Assembly: GCF_902702915.1 (NCBI RefSeq)
Contig: NZ_LR738849.1
Span: 2,239,001 to 2,303,000 of the forward strand
Origin: Desulfovibrio sp. 86
GTDB taxonomy: Bacteria > Desulfobacterota > Desulfovibrionia > Desulfovibrionales > Desulfovibrionaceae
DNA: 64,000 bases
Reading direction: 5' to 3'
A program made the position numbers and the translations under genes. A model generated the notes under the pieces. That model was not told the DNA's origin and made no database searches. It was given only the letters and a program-made list of their open reading frames with translations. Below, piece by piece: positions 24,101-32,142 of the stretch (positions within the stretch are counted from its first letter, which is position 1; the number at the start of each line of letters is the position of its first letter).

Positions 24101-25540
24101 TCAAAAGCGGAGGATTCGTCCGGTGTTGGCCGCTAAAAAATTGACATTGGACTTCAGTTCTTGGCCTGTGCCGTTGTGTCCCTCAAGGTGCAGGTCATTC
24201 AGAAACTCAAGGCCACGGGCCTTGGCTTCTTCCAGATCCTTGCCCCAAATGATGGCAAGAGCCAGGTTTGGATCGAATTCTGTCGGGATTTCGTAGGGTT
24301 CTTTTGTCGGCACATGGGTGAGCATGGTCAGCCAGGGCTGGTCGCTCCACTGGAAGCGCTCTATACGACCCACCCAGGGGGTAAAGTTGTTGTCGGGATC
24401 TTCGGCGATAAGGCGGTATTCAATGCCCACGCCGTCAAAGGTGATGTCGGACTGGCCGTAGCCCAGGGGTTCGCCGAGGCCGATGCGGATCTGCTCGGCG
24501 ATGATGTCCACGTTGCCCTGTCCCTTGACCTTTGAAATGCGGGCTGACACGCCGTTTTCCACCTGGATGCGGGTGTTGACCTCCATAAGGAAGGGTTCGC
24601 CCTTGCGGGTGACGATCCACTCCCAGGTGCCCACGTTGTCGTAGCCCACCTTGCGGGCCATGGTGAGGGAATAGTGAACGATGTCGGTCAGCACCTTGCC
24701 CGCGTCAAAGGTATATTTGAGTTCGTCGGGCACAAAGCCGGGGGCGACTTCAATGCGCTTTTGCAGGCCTGTGGACTGGATGGAGCAGTTGCGGGTGCCG
24801 AAATGCACGGGGTTCATGCCCGACCGGTCGGAAACAACCTGCACTTCCAGATGGTTGAAGTCGGTGATGCGCTGTTCGATCAGCACGCCCTCGTCCTTGA
24901 ACTGGCGCAGCGCGTAACTGCGTATGCGGCGGTAGACGGAACGGAACTGATCGGGGTCGTACACTTCCTCAATGCCCATGCCGCCGCCGCCAGCCGAAGC
25001 CTTCACAAGCACAAGGGGCCTGCTGATGCCCTGCTGGGCCTGAAATTCAAAAATGCTCTTGGCAATGCGTTCGGCTTCCATCTCGTCATAGATGGGGCGG
25101 TCGGAACCGGGCACCGTGGGCACGCCAAGGCTGCGGGCCAGGCGCTTGGTGTTGATCTTGTCGCCCAACTCACGGATGATTTTCCACGAGGGGCCGATGA
25201 AGATGAGCTTGCGGTCGCGCTTGGCAACGCGGCGGGCAAAGCGGAAGTCCTCGGCAAAAAAGCCGTAGCCGGGGTGTACGGCGGTGCAGCCCGCCTCATC
25301 GGCCACGGCCATGAGTTCGTTGGCGTCGTGGTAGGAAGAGACGCGGAAAAGGCTTTTTGCGCCCCCTTCTTCCCGCGCCATGCGCACGTGCCCGGAAGCC
25401 GCGTCTTCGGCGGTGAAGATGGCTGTAAAGGCCACGCCCAGCTTGCGGCAGGCTTTCATGATGCGAATGGCGATTTCGCCCCTGTTGGCTACCAGAATTT
25501 TATGCTTTTGCAGGGGGATGGTTTCCTGAGCTTTGTCCAA
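24101..25540 (-). CDS. accC: Biotin carboxylase subunit of acetyl-CoA carboxylase
   Basis: ATP-dependent carboxylation of biotin by bicarbonate. The 479-residue protein opens with KILVANRGEIAIRIMKACRKLG (biotin-carboxylase N domain), then VHPGYGFFAED, the ATP-grasp glycine loop ASAGGGGMGIEEV, and MEVNTRIQVENGVS in place of the usual MEMNTRLQVEH; NCSIQSTGLQKRIEVAPGF corresponds to the QRRxQKxxEEAPs region. The E-to-V and H-to-N changes suggest a divergent clade. The start is inferred as TTG 25540 (LDKAQETIPLQK) with GGAG six bases upstream; longer in-frame reading lacks a ribosome site and family similarity. First gene of the carboxylase cluster; diverges from the purine phosphorylase gene. 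Confidence 0.85.
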   Translation of the reverse strand: MDKAQETIPLQKHKILVANRGEIAIRIMKACRKLGVAFTAIFTAEDAASGHVRMAREEGGAKSLFRVSSYHDANELMAVADEAGCTAVHPGYGFFAEDFRFARRVAKRDRKLIFIGPSWKIIRELGDKINTKRLARSLGVPTVPGSDRPIYDEMEAERIAKSIFEFQAQQGISRPLVLVKASAGGGGMGIEEVYDPDQFRSVYRRIRSYALRQFKDEGVLIEQRITDFNHLEVQVVSDRSGMNPVHFGTRNCSIQSTGLQKRIEVAPGFVPDELKYTFDAGKVLTDIVHYSLTMARKVGYDNVGTWEWIVTRKGEPFLMEVNTRIQVENGVSARISKVKGQGNVDIIAEQIRIGLGEPLGYGQSDITFDGVGIEYRLIAEDPDNNFTPWVGRIERFQWSDQPWLTMLTHVPTKEPYEIPTEFDPNLALAIIWGKDLEEAKARGLEFLNDLHLEGHNGTGQELKSNVNFLAANTGRILRF

Positions 25541-25817
25541 GCCTGTCTCCGTATGCAGCGCCGTAGCGGCGCAAATAGTTGTTGTCTGTTTATTTCGGGC
25601 GGCCGCAAGCACGGCGAGCCGGAAATTGAGTCGAATCTGCCCGTGAGCCCTTGTGGGACAGGGCCGGGCGGGATATACAGAGTTTGTATCAAACGAGTAT
25701 ACGCACTTTCCGTGCGAAAATCCACACGCACAGTTGCTGTGCAGGTGGAAAAATCGCGTACCCGTTGCGGCTGCTGGGTTGCGGTTTTTTCGCCAGATCG
25801 GAATCAGGAGGGATAAT

Positions 25818-26732
25818 ATGCAAAATTCGCAGGAAGTCCAGTCGGCGACGGCGGCTCTGCGTGCGGCTTTGGAGGCAGCCAGCGGCGCCTTTTCGCAACC
25901 TTTTGGCGCGCACTGCATTTCGTGCGGCTCCACAGAAAAAAATGCCTCGCCCATAGGGCTCATACTGGGCACCGGCCTTTCCGGGCTGGCGGACAGGCTC
26001 GCCGAAAGGGTGGCAGTGCCCTATGCCGACCTGCCGGGCTTTCCCGCATCAAGCGTGGACTCCCACGTGGGCGCTTTTGTGTGGGGGCGGTTTCCCACGG
26101 CCTGTGGCGAAGATGACGACGTGCCGGGTCGGCCCGTGCTCATCCAGCAGGGGCGGTGCCATTTATATGAAGGGCGCACCCCGGCGGAAGTGTGCATGGG
26201 CGTACGCGTGATGGCGGGTATGGGCGTCAAGACCCTCATCATCACCAACGCGGCCGGGGCGCTCAATCCCACCTTTGACGCCGGTTCCATCATGTGCATG
26301 ACGGATTTTATCAACCATACCGGGCATTCACCCCTGGTGGGCTGTAACTGCGACCAGTGGGGGCAGCGCTTTCCGGACATGAGCATGCCCTTTGACGCGG
26401 AGCTTCGCGCTCTGGCCATGGAAACCTCGGCCAAGATGGGCCTGCGGCTTGAGCGCGGCGTGTATATCGGCGTGCGCGGCCCGGAAATGGAAACCCCGGC
26501 CGAGACGCGCATGTACCGGCAGTGGGGGGCTGACGCCGTTGGCATGAGCACAGTGCTTGAGGTCATTGCCGCGCGGCATATGGGCATGCGCGTGCTTGGC
26601 CTGTCCTGTCTTTCCAATAAAAATTTGCCGGACTGTATGACCCCGGCTCCTTTGGAAGAAATCATCCTTGTGGCTGCTCAGGCAGGCAAAAATCTGGGTC
26701 GCCTCATACGGGCAATGGTGACAAAACTCTGA
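25818..26732 (+). CDS. Purine nucleoside phosphorylase, trimeric class
   Basis: Phosphorolysis of purine nucleosides to free base and ribose-1-phosphate in purine salvage. The 304-residue product has the class signatures GLILGTGLSGLADRL, the phosphate-site GRCHLYEG, TLIITNAAGALNPTF (the substrate motif with Asn), GVYIGVRGPEMETPAE and GADAVGMSTVLEVIAARH followed by LSCLSNKN. AGGAGG seven bases before ATG 25818 fixes the start. The protein begins with an about 45-residue extension including two cysteines (HCISCGST) not usual in the family. The gene is followed by typA after 57 bases and may share a transcript with it. The promoter must lie in the 277 bases shared with accC. Confidence 0.92.
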   Translation: MQNSQEVQSATAALRAALEAASGAFSQPFGAHCISCGSTEKNASPIGLILGTGLSGLADRLAERVAVPYADLPGFPASSVDSHVGAFVWGRFPTACGEDDDVPGRPVLIQQGRCHLYEGRTPAEVCMGVRVMAGMGVKTLIITNAAGALNPTFDAGSIMCMTDFINHTGHSPLVGCNCDQWGQRFPDMSMPFDAELRALAMETSAKMGLRLERGVYIGVRGPEMETPAETRMYRQWGADAVGMSTVLEVIAARHMGMRVLGLSCLSNKNLPDCMTPAPLEEIILVAAQAGKNLGRLIRAMVTKL

Positions 26733-26789
26733 AAAATGCGTACAAGCGCTGCCCGGACACTTTTTTTTCTACCAAAAGGCAAGCGCTCT

Positions 26790-28619
26790 ATGCAGCACAA
26801 TGAATCTCTTCGCAATGTAGCCATTATAGCACACGTTGACCACGGCAAGACCACCCTTGTGGACGCACTCTTCAAGCAGGGCGGCGTTCTTCGCGCTGGC
26901 CAGCAGCTTGACGATCGCGTCATGGACAGTATGGATCTGGAACGCGAGCGCGGCATCACCATTGCCGCCAAAAACTGCGCGGTGTCGTGGAACGGCGTCA
27001 AGATCAACATCATCGATACGCCTGGCCACGCTGACTTTGGCGGCGAAGTTGAACGCTCGCTCTCGATGACCACGGGCGCCATCCTGCTGGTGGACGCCTC
27101 CGAGGGGCCGCTGCCCCAGACCCGCTTTGTGCTGCGTAAAACCCTTGAGGCCGGGCTGCCTGTCGTGGTCGTCATCAACAAGATCGACCGCAAGGACGCA
27201 CGCCCCCAGGAAGTGCTCAACGAAATTTACGACCTTTTCATCGACCTTGACGCCAACGAGGCGCAGCTCGAATTTCCGGTTCTATACGCCATCGGCCGCG
27301 CGGGCGTGGCCATGAACAACATCGATGACGAACAGAAAGACCTGTCGCCGCTTTTTGAAGCCATCCTCAAGTATATCCCCGGCCCGGCGCACGATCCCGA
27401 CCAGCCCTTCCAGATGCTGGTGGCCGACCTTGACTATTCCGACTATCTGGGCCGTCTGGCCGTGGGCCGCATCATGCACGGCCATGTGCAGAGCAAGGAA
27501 TCGCTTGCCTGCATAGGCGAAGACGGGCAGCCCCGCCCCCTGCGCGCCACCAAGCTTCAGGTGTATGACGGCCTGCAGCTGGCCGAGGTCGAAACCGCCC
27601 AGCCCGGCGACATCGTCGTGCTGGCGGGCATTGAAGATGTGACCATCGGCGACACCATCTGCACCCGCGAAAATCCCCGCGCCCTGCCGCGCATCCGCGT
27701 GGACGAACCCACCGTGGCCATGCGTTTTGGCATCAACACCTCCCCACTGGCCGGGCGCGAAGGCAAACTGGTGCAGAGCCGCGCCATCCATGACCGCCTG
27801 GTCAAGGAAACGCTGCGCAACGTGGCCGTTCGCGTTGAAGACACGGCAGACCGCGACGCTTTTCTCGTCAAGGGCCGTGGCGAATTCCAGATGGCCATTC
27901 TTATCGAAACCATGCGCCGCGAGGGATTTGAACTTTCCGTGGGCCGTCCCGAGGTCATCCTGCAAAAGGACGAAAACGGCAAGACCCTTGAGCCCATTGA
28001 ACGCCTCTATGTGGACTGCGACGAGACCTTTATGGGCGTGGTCACTGAAAAGCTGGCCCAGCGCAAGGGCCGCATGGTCAACTGCATCAACAACGGCACC
28101 GGCCGTGTGCGCCTTGAATTCAGCGTGCCCGCGCGCGGCCTTATCGGCTACCGCGACGAGTTCCTCACGGACACCAAGGGCACGGGCATCATGAACTCCT
28201 ACCTCGACGGCTATGAAGAATGGCGTGGCGATTTTCTCACGCGCTACTCCGGCTCCATCGTCGCCGACAGGGCGGGCAGTGGCGTGGCCTATGCCCTCTA
28301 CAACCTTGAGCCGCGCGGCATCCTTTTTGTGGAGCCGGGCGACCCTGTGTACGAAGGCATGATCATCGGCGAGCACAATCGCGATAACGACATCGACGTC
28401 AATGCCACCAAGGAAAAGAAGCTCACCAACCTGCGCGCGTCGGGCAAGGACGAAAACGTCACCCTTACGCCCGTGAAAAAGATGACGCTGGAGCATGCCC
28501 TGCACTTTGTGCGCGAAGACGAACTGGTGGAAGTGACGCCCCTGTCCATCCGTTTGCGCAAGTCGGAACTTTCGGCGCAGAAGCGGTACCAGACCGCAGG
28601 CAAGCGCAAGAGCAGCTAG
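26790..28619 (+). CDS. typA: Ribosome-associated translational GTPase TypA/BipA
   Basis: Elongation-factor-like GTPase that acts on 50S ribosome assembly and in stress or cold adaptation. The 609-residue protein has G1 AHVDHGKTTLVDALF, the switch RGITIAAKN, G3 DTPGHADFGGEVER and G4 VINKIDR. Domain II follows with YSDYLGRLAVGRIMHG, and the C-terminal TypA-specific half contains GRGEFQMAILIETMRREGFEL and PARGLIGYRDEFLTDTKG. Length and motif order are normal. The start ATG 26790 has only a modest ribosome site (AAGG). A family 3 hairpin, a family 1 element and a family 2 fragment follow in series. Confidence 0.96.
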   Translation: MQHNESLRNVAIIAHVDHGKTTLVDALFKQGGVLRAGQQLDDRVMDSMDLERERGITIAAKNCAVSWNGVKINIIDTPGHADFGGEVERSLSMTTGAILLVDASEGPLPQTRFVLRKTLEAGLPVVVVINKIDRKDARPQEVLNEIYDLFIDLDANEAQLEFPVLYAIGRAGVAMNNIDDEQKDLSPLFEAILKYIPGPAHDPDQPFQMLVADLDYSDYLGRLAVGRIMHGHVQSKESLACIGEDGQPRPLRATKLQVYDGLQLAEVETAQPGDIVVLAGIEDVTIGDTICTRENPRALPRIRVDEPTVAMRFGINTSPLAGREGKLVQSRAIHDRLVKETLRNVAVRVEDTADRDAFLVKGRGEFQMAILIETMRREGFELSVGRPEVILQKDENGKTLEPIERLYVDCDETFMGVVTEKLAQRKGRMVNCINNGTGRVRLEFSVPARGLIGYRDEFLTDTKGTGIMNSYLDGYEEWRGDFLTRYSGSIVADRAGSGVAYALYNLEPRGILFVEPGDPVYEGMIIGEHNRDNDIDVNATKEKKLTNLRASGKDENVTLTPVKKMTLEHALHFVREDELVEVTPLSIRLRKSELSAQKRYQTAGKRKSS

Positions 28620-28643
28620 CGTTTTTTATTTTTGAAGGTTCTT

Positions 28644-28685
28644 GTGGGGGAGGAAACCCTTTTGAAAAAGGGTTTCCTCCCCCAC
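28644..28685 (+). terminator. Family 3 hairpin, copy c, downstream of typA
   Basis: GTGGGGGAGGAAACCCTTTT pairs with AAAAGGGTTTCCTCCCCCAC; compared with other copies the GGGAC step is GGAAA on one arm and TTTCC on the other, a compensatory change. The tail CGCCCCTAA is interrupted by family 1 copy 2. Confidence 0.8.
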
Positions 28686-28689
28686 GCCC

Positions 28690-28823
28690 CTAAGGAAACG
28701 CTGATTTATCTCGTTTGGCGGCGTTGCTTCACTTTTTTTGAAACAGTCGAGGACGGAAGAGTCCACTCCTGCTTCAAAAAAAGATCGCGCCTTGCCAAAC
28801 GAAATAACTGCGCGTTTCCCTAA
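28690..28823. repeat. Family 1 palindromic MITE-like element, copy 2 (short form)
   Basis: Element 28694-28819 (126 bp) flanked by CTAA (28690-28693 and 28820-28823). Ends GGAAACGC/GCGTTTCC; the core is the same long palindrome as the other copies. The empty site, CGCCCCTAAAACTTCTA, is the tail of the family 3 hairpin, so this element inserted into that repeat. Confidence 0.88.
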
Positions 28824-28831
28824 AACTTCTA

Positions 28832-28874
28832 TGTCAGAGCGTGTGCCCTTTTTCAAAGGCAAGATGCTCTATTT
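28832..28874. repeat. Family 2 end-hairpin fragment
   Basis: TCAGAGCGTGTGCCCTTTTTCAAAGGCAAGATGCTCTA resembles the terminal GAGC...GCTC hairpin of family 2. The following 298 bases up to 29172 contain no recognised gene, only the promoter region of the Cache protein. Confidence 0.55.
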
Positions 28875-29172
28875 GCGGTAGAGGACAACGTCCGCCTTGT
28901 GACTGGTCTTTGCCCGGTTTTACACAGCCCGCCCCCTCGGGCTTCAAAACAGTGATCACGGTATTGGTGCGGCAATCCGAACGATGGAAGTGAAGGCTTC
29001 CCTCGCGGGTTGCCATTTTTTTTTGCTGTGCACGCGCTTTCGCAACGCAGGCACTGCAGCTTGCCGTACCTGCGCGAGCGTCTTCACGGCGGGCTTGTGC
29101 CCACACAGTCACGAAGGCCCGCTTCCTATGAACGTGCGAATCATTATGCTCCGGGTGTGAGCGAGGTGCTGC

Positions 29173-31218
29173 ATGCTGTGCGATCTTGATGCCCATACAA
29201 AGGCCGCTGTTGAAAAACTGGCTCCCTTCATGCCCGAAATCGGGCGCTGTCGCGCGGTGTTTTCGCAGCTTGAGCGGCAATGGACGTGGATTGCCCTTAC
29301 CGGCAAGATCAACTGCAATGCCATCGCGTCCACGCTGTTCGATTTCATCTTCAAAACGCGCGATACCTTCGGCAACCTGCGCCACGACCTGATCAGCATG
29401 CTGGCGGAAAAGCTGCTTGAAAAAGCCGTACGCGAGATGTCGCCCGTGGCCCAGGTGGTCATGGACATCATCAAGCGCAATCTTTATGAGCGCACGGCGG
29501 ACGTCAGCTTTCTGGCCACAGATGGAGAGATTGTCCGCTTTCTGCAGCAGGGTGGCGGCGACGAGGCCGGCATGCGCGCCCGGCTGCATGCCTATCGCTC
29601 CAAGTACAGCGTGTACCGCGATATTCTTGTGCTCGATGCGCAGGGGAATGTGCGCGTGCAGCTCAACACCGCAAGGCCGGTGCGCGTCTCGCACGATCCG
29701 CTCATGGGGCAGACGCTGGCTGCAACGGATTTTGTGGAAACCTTTCGCCCCACAGATCTTTCCCCTGACGGGAGCGCGGCGCTCGTCTATTCGCACGTGA
29801 TCCGCGCCGAGGGCGAAGCGGCCCCGCTGGGGGTGCTCTGCCTTGTTTTCGATATGGAAGGGGAGGCCGCCGATCTTTTTTCCGGCATGGCCCGGTTTGC
29901 CGACGATATGGTTGTGCTGCTGCTGGACGGGCAGGGGCAGGCTTTTGCCAGCAGCAGCGCCGTACGGGCTCCTGCGGGCCGTACCTATGACCTTGGCGGC
30001 GACGCGAGCTTTTCCATAACCGGCTTTGGCGGCCAGACGTCCCTGGCTGTTTCGCGCCCTTCCGACGGCTACCAGGGATACACAGGCCAGCCCTGGTGCG
30101 CGCAGGTGCTGCGCAGCGCGCAAAGCGCCTTTGCCGACAGGCCCGCAGATGGCCTGGATGCCGCGCTGGTGCGCCGCGAGGCGGATTTTTCGGCCCAACT
30201 GACCAGCATTGAGGAACAGGCGGGCGATGTCATGGGCGATCTTACGCTGGCGGCGCTCAACGGACAGATCATGGCCGCCCGCCAGAGCGGCAATGCCAGG
30301 GATGACGAGCGGCACGCCGCCCAGGCATTGCCCCCCATTCTGGACGCGGTGCGGAAAATGTGCAGGGAAATGGAGCGCGAGTTCCACCGCTTCACCGACG
30401 GCCTGCTGAACACGGTGACGGCCTCGCGCCTCAACGATGCCTCGTTTCTCGCATCCATCACCGTTGAAATTATGGACCGCAACCTTTACGAGCGCGCCAA
30501 CGACTGCCGCTGGTGGGCGCTGACGCCCGACTTTCGGCGGATACTGTCGCAACCCACTGTCAGCAGGAGCGATCTGACCCGGCTTGAGGGCGTGCTTGAG
30601 TACATCAACAGCTACTATACGGTGTACGCGAACCTCTTTCTGTACGACGCGCGCGGCGTCATCGTGGCCTGCTCCCGGCCAGCGGAGCGCGGCCATTATG
30701 GCGAGCAGCTCAATGAGGACTATGTGCGCCGCACCCTGGCGCTCACGGATTCCGACGATTTCGCCGTTTCGCCCTTTCGCGCCACAGACCTGTATCAGCC
30801 GGACGGCCTGCCCCGGCCCTCCTACATCTACAGCGCGCCGGTATTTCCGCTCGAGGGCGGCCCGGCGGTGGGCGGCATCGGCATTGTCTTTGACTCCCTG
30901 CCCCAGTTCGCGGGCATGCTGGACGATACGCTGCCCAGAGACTGCGCGGGCAAGGTGCTGGCTGGGGCGGAAGGCTTTTTTGCCGAGGCCGGGGGCATTG
31001 TGGTGGCCGCCAGCGCGCCGGGCCTGACGCCGGGCGAAAGCTGCCGCCTGCCCGACGAGTGGCTGGCTTTGGCCCAGGGCCAGTGCGCCTCGCGTCTGGA
31101 ATCCGTTGACGGCGTGCTCTATGCCGTGGGCTGCGCATGTTCGCGCGGCTACCGGGAATACAAGCGCGACGGCCGCTACGTCAACAACGTGCTGTGCGTC
31201 ATGCGCCTGCCCATTTAG
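29173..31218 (+). CDS. Soluble protein with two Cache-like modules around an MCP-like helical segment
   Basis: A 681-residue protein without signal peptide or transmembrane segment. Module 1 (about 100-310) and module 2 (about 430-660) are clearly related: NLYERTADVSFLATD recurs as NLYERANDCRWWALT, YRSKYSVYRDILVLDAQG as INSYYTVYANLFLYDARG, and ATDFVETFRPTDL as DDFAVSPFRATDL. Such patterns are typical of Cache ligand-sensing domains, normally extracytoplasmic. Between them (about 330-410) lies a coiled segment with DLTLAALNGQIMAARQSG, reminiscent of the hairpin tip of chemoreceptor signalling domains (LLALNAAIEAARAG). A cytoplasmic redox, ligand or chemotaxis-linked sensor is a reasonable guess. 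GAGGTG before ATG 29173 supports the start. It is monocistronic, with family 1 copy 3 behind it. Confidence 0.65.
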   Translation: MLCDLDAHTKAAVEKLAPFMPEIGRCRAVFSQLERQWTWIALTGKINCNAIASTLFDFIFKTRDTFGNLRHDLISMLAEKLLEKAVREMSPVAQVVMDIIKRNLYERTADVSFLATDGEIVRFLQQGGGDEAGMRARLHAYRSKYSVYRDILVLDAQGNVRVQLNTARPVRVSHDPLMGQTLAATDFVETFRPTDLSPDGSAALVYSHVIRAEGEAAPLGVLCLVFDMEGEAADLFSGMARFADDMVVLLLDGQGQAFASSSAVRAPAGRTYDLGGDASFSITGFGGQTSLAVSRPSDGYQGYTGQPWCAQVLRSAQSAFADRPADGLDAALVRREADFSAQLTSIEEQAGDVMGDLTLAALNGQIMAARQSGNARDDERHAAQALPPILDAVRKMCREMEREFHRFTDGLLNTVTASRLNDASFLASITVEIMDRNLYERANDCRWWALTPDFRRILSQPTVSRSDLTRLEGVLEYINSYYTVYANLFLYDARGVIVACSRPAERGHYGEQLNEDYVRRTLALTDSDDFAVSPFRATDLYQPDGLPRPSYIYSAPVFPLEGGPAVGGIGIVFDSLPQFAGMLDDTLPRDCAGKVLAGAEGFFAEAGGIVVAASAPGLTPGESCRLPDEWLALAQGQCASRLESVDGVLYAVGCACSRGYREYKRDGRYVNNVLCVMRLPI

Positions 31219-31249
31219 AGAATTTTAACTTTAAAAAAGCGTGAATAAC

Positions 31250-31405
31250 CTAGATTATTAAGTAAAGAGCCTCATGGAAACGCGCAGTTGTTTCGTTTGG
31301 CAAGGCGCGCTCTTTTTTTGAAGCAGGAGTGGACTCTTCCGTCCTCGACTGTTTCAAAAAAAGTGAAGCAACGCTGCTAAACGAAATAAATCAGCGTTTC
31401 CCTAG
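31250..31405. repeat. Family 1 palindromic MITE-like element, copy 3, inverted
   Basis: About 148 bp between CTAG at 31250-31253 and CTAG at 31402-31405. The right end is GGGAAACGC in inverse orientation; the left outer cap is degenerate but keeps TAAAGAGCCTC. The right duplication contains the TAG stop of the GNAT gene, so the element abuts that coding region exactly. Confidence 0.8.
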
Positions 31406-31935
31406 GGCCGTCGCCATTCCATATGTAACAGCGGGTACGGGCGGCCCTGCCCGTCCACGGGAGAGCGCCCCGTCACCACAAAGCCCATGTGTTCATAAAA
31501 AGCCAGGGCGGCGGGGTTCTGCTCATTGACGTCAAGGGTCAGCGTCGCGCTCTCCGCCATGGCCCGCTGCTGGGCATGGCCAAGAAGCATCTTGCCGATG
31601 CCAAGGCCGAAACATTCCGGCTCCACAAACAGCATTTCTATCTGCGGCCAGTTGCAGCCCATAAAACCCACAGGGCGGAGCGTATCCGGGTCGGGTACAT
31701 TTGGGCCGAGCGCTTCTGGGCTGGAAGGCTCGTATTCCGCCACCCACAATTCTTCCACGCCCGGCAGGTATTCCCGCAGGATGGCAGTATACAGCTCGTC
31801 CACGGCCTGCGGCGTGAGAAAGTGGTGTGTTGCGACAACGCTGCGCTTCCAGAGGGCGGCCAGGGCGGCATGGTCGGCGGTCACGGCGCGGCGCAGACGC
31901 GGCGCTGCTCCGGTAGTGGGGGTGGGCTGTTGCAT
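31402..31935 (-). CDS. GNAT-family N-acetyltransferase
   Basis: Acetyl-CoA-dependent acetyltransferase of about 177 residues; substrate unknown. The core GNAT motif A is visible as MLFVEPECFGLGIGKMLLGHA (V-x-P-x-x-x-x-x-G-I-G), followed by TLTLDVNEQNPAALAFYEHMGF, a typical motif B. The nearest recognisable relatives in layout are YjaB-type acetyltransferases. The start is ATG 31935 with AGGA upstream; a longer reading to 32082 has no ribosome site. The stop codon lies within the CTAG duplication of family 1 copy 3, leaving the protein end WRRP. Confidence 0.85.
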   Translation of the reverse strand: MQQPTPTTGAAPRLRRAVTADHAALAALWKRSVVATHHFLTPQAVDELYTAILREYLPGVEELWVAEYEPSSPEALGPNVPDPDTLRPVGFMGCNWPQIEMLFVEPECFGLGIGKMLLGHAQQRAMAESATLTLDVNEQNPAALAFYEHMGFVVTGRSPVDGQGRPYPLLHMEWRRP

Positions 31936-32045
31936 GTTCGTTGTCCTGAAATTTTGTGAAAAAAAAGCATCCTGCCGCAGTGCTGCAGGATGCGTCAAGC
32001 GCGCGTGGCAACCGTGCGATGGTGTGCCGCAGGACAATAAAGTTT

Positions 32046-32098
32046 TTAGGGAAGCACTGATTAAAGAGCCTCTTGGAAACAACTGCGCGTTTCCTTAG
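32046..32098. repeat. Family 1 element, copy 5, 45-bp internally deleted remnant
   Basis: Element 32050-32094 has only the ends: GGAAGCACTGATTAAAGAGC joined to AACTGCGCGTTTCC. TTAG duplications are perfect on both sides (32046-32049 and 32095-32098). It interrupts the TTTTTAGGAGGAGGGGG tail of a family 3 hairpin. The palindromic core seen in other copies is missing. Confidence 0.8.
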
Positions 32099-32100
32099 GA

Positions 32101-32119
32101 GGAGGGGGCCCTCCCCCAC
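32101..32119 (-). repeat. Family 3 hairpin, copy d, shortened, downstream of tamB
   Basis: GGAGGGGGCC followed by CTCCCCCAC keeps the outer stem of family 3 but has lost the central ACCCTTTTGCAAAAGGGT. Its AAAGCCTTTCAA flank faces the tamB stop, the standard orientation. Confidence 0.6.
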
Positions 32120-32142
32120 AAAGCCTTTCAATTCTACCGGCT

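Noticed and set aside
25541-25972. Longer N terminus for accC reaching 25972
   Set aside because: The added 144 residues have no similarity to biotin carboxylases, lack a ribosome site, and overlap the divergent purine phosphorylase start.
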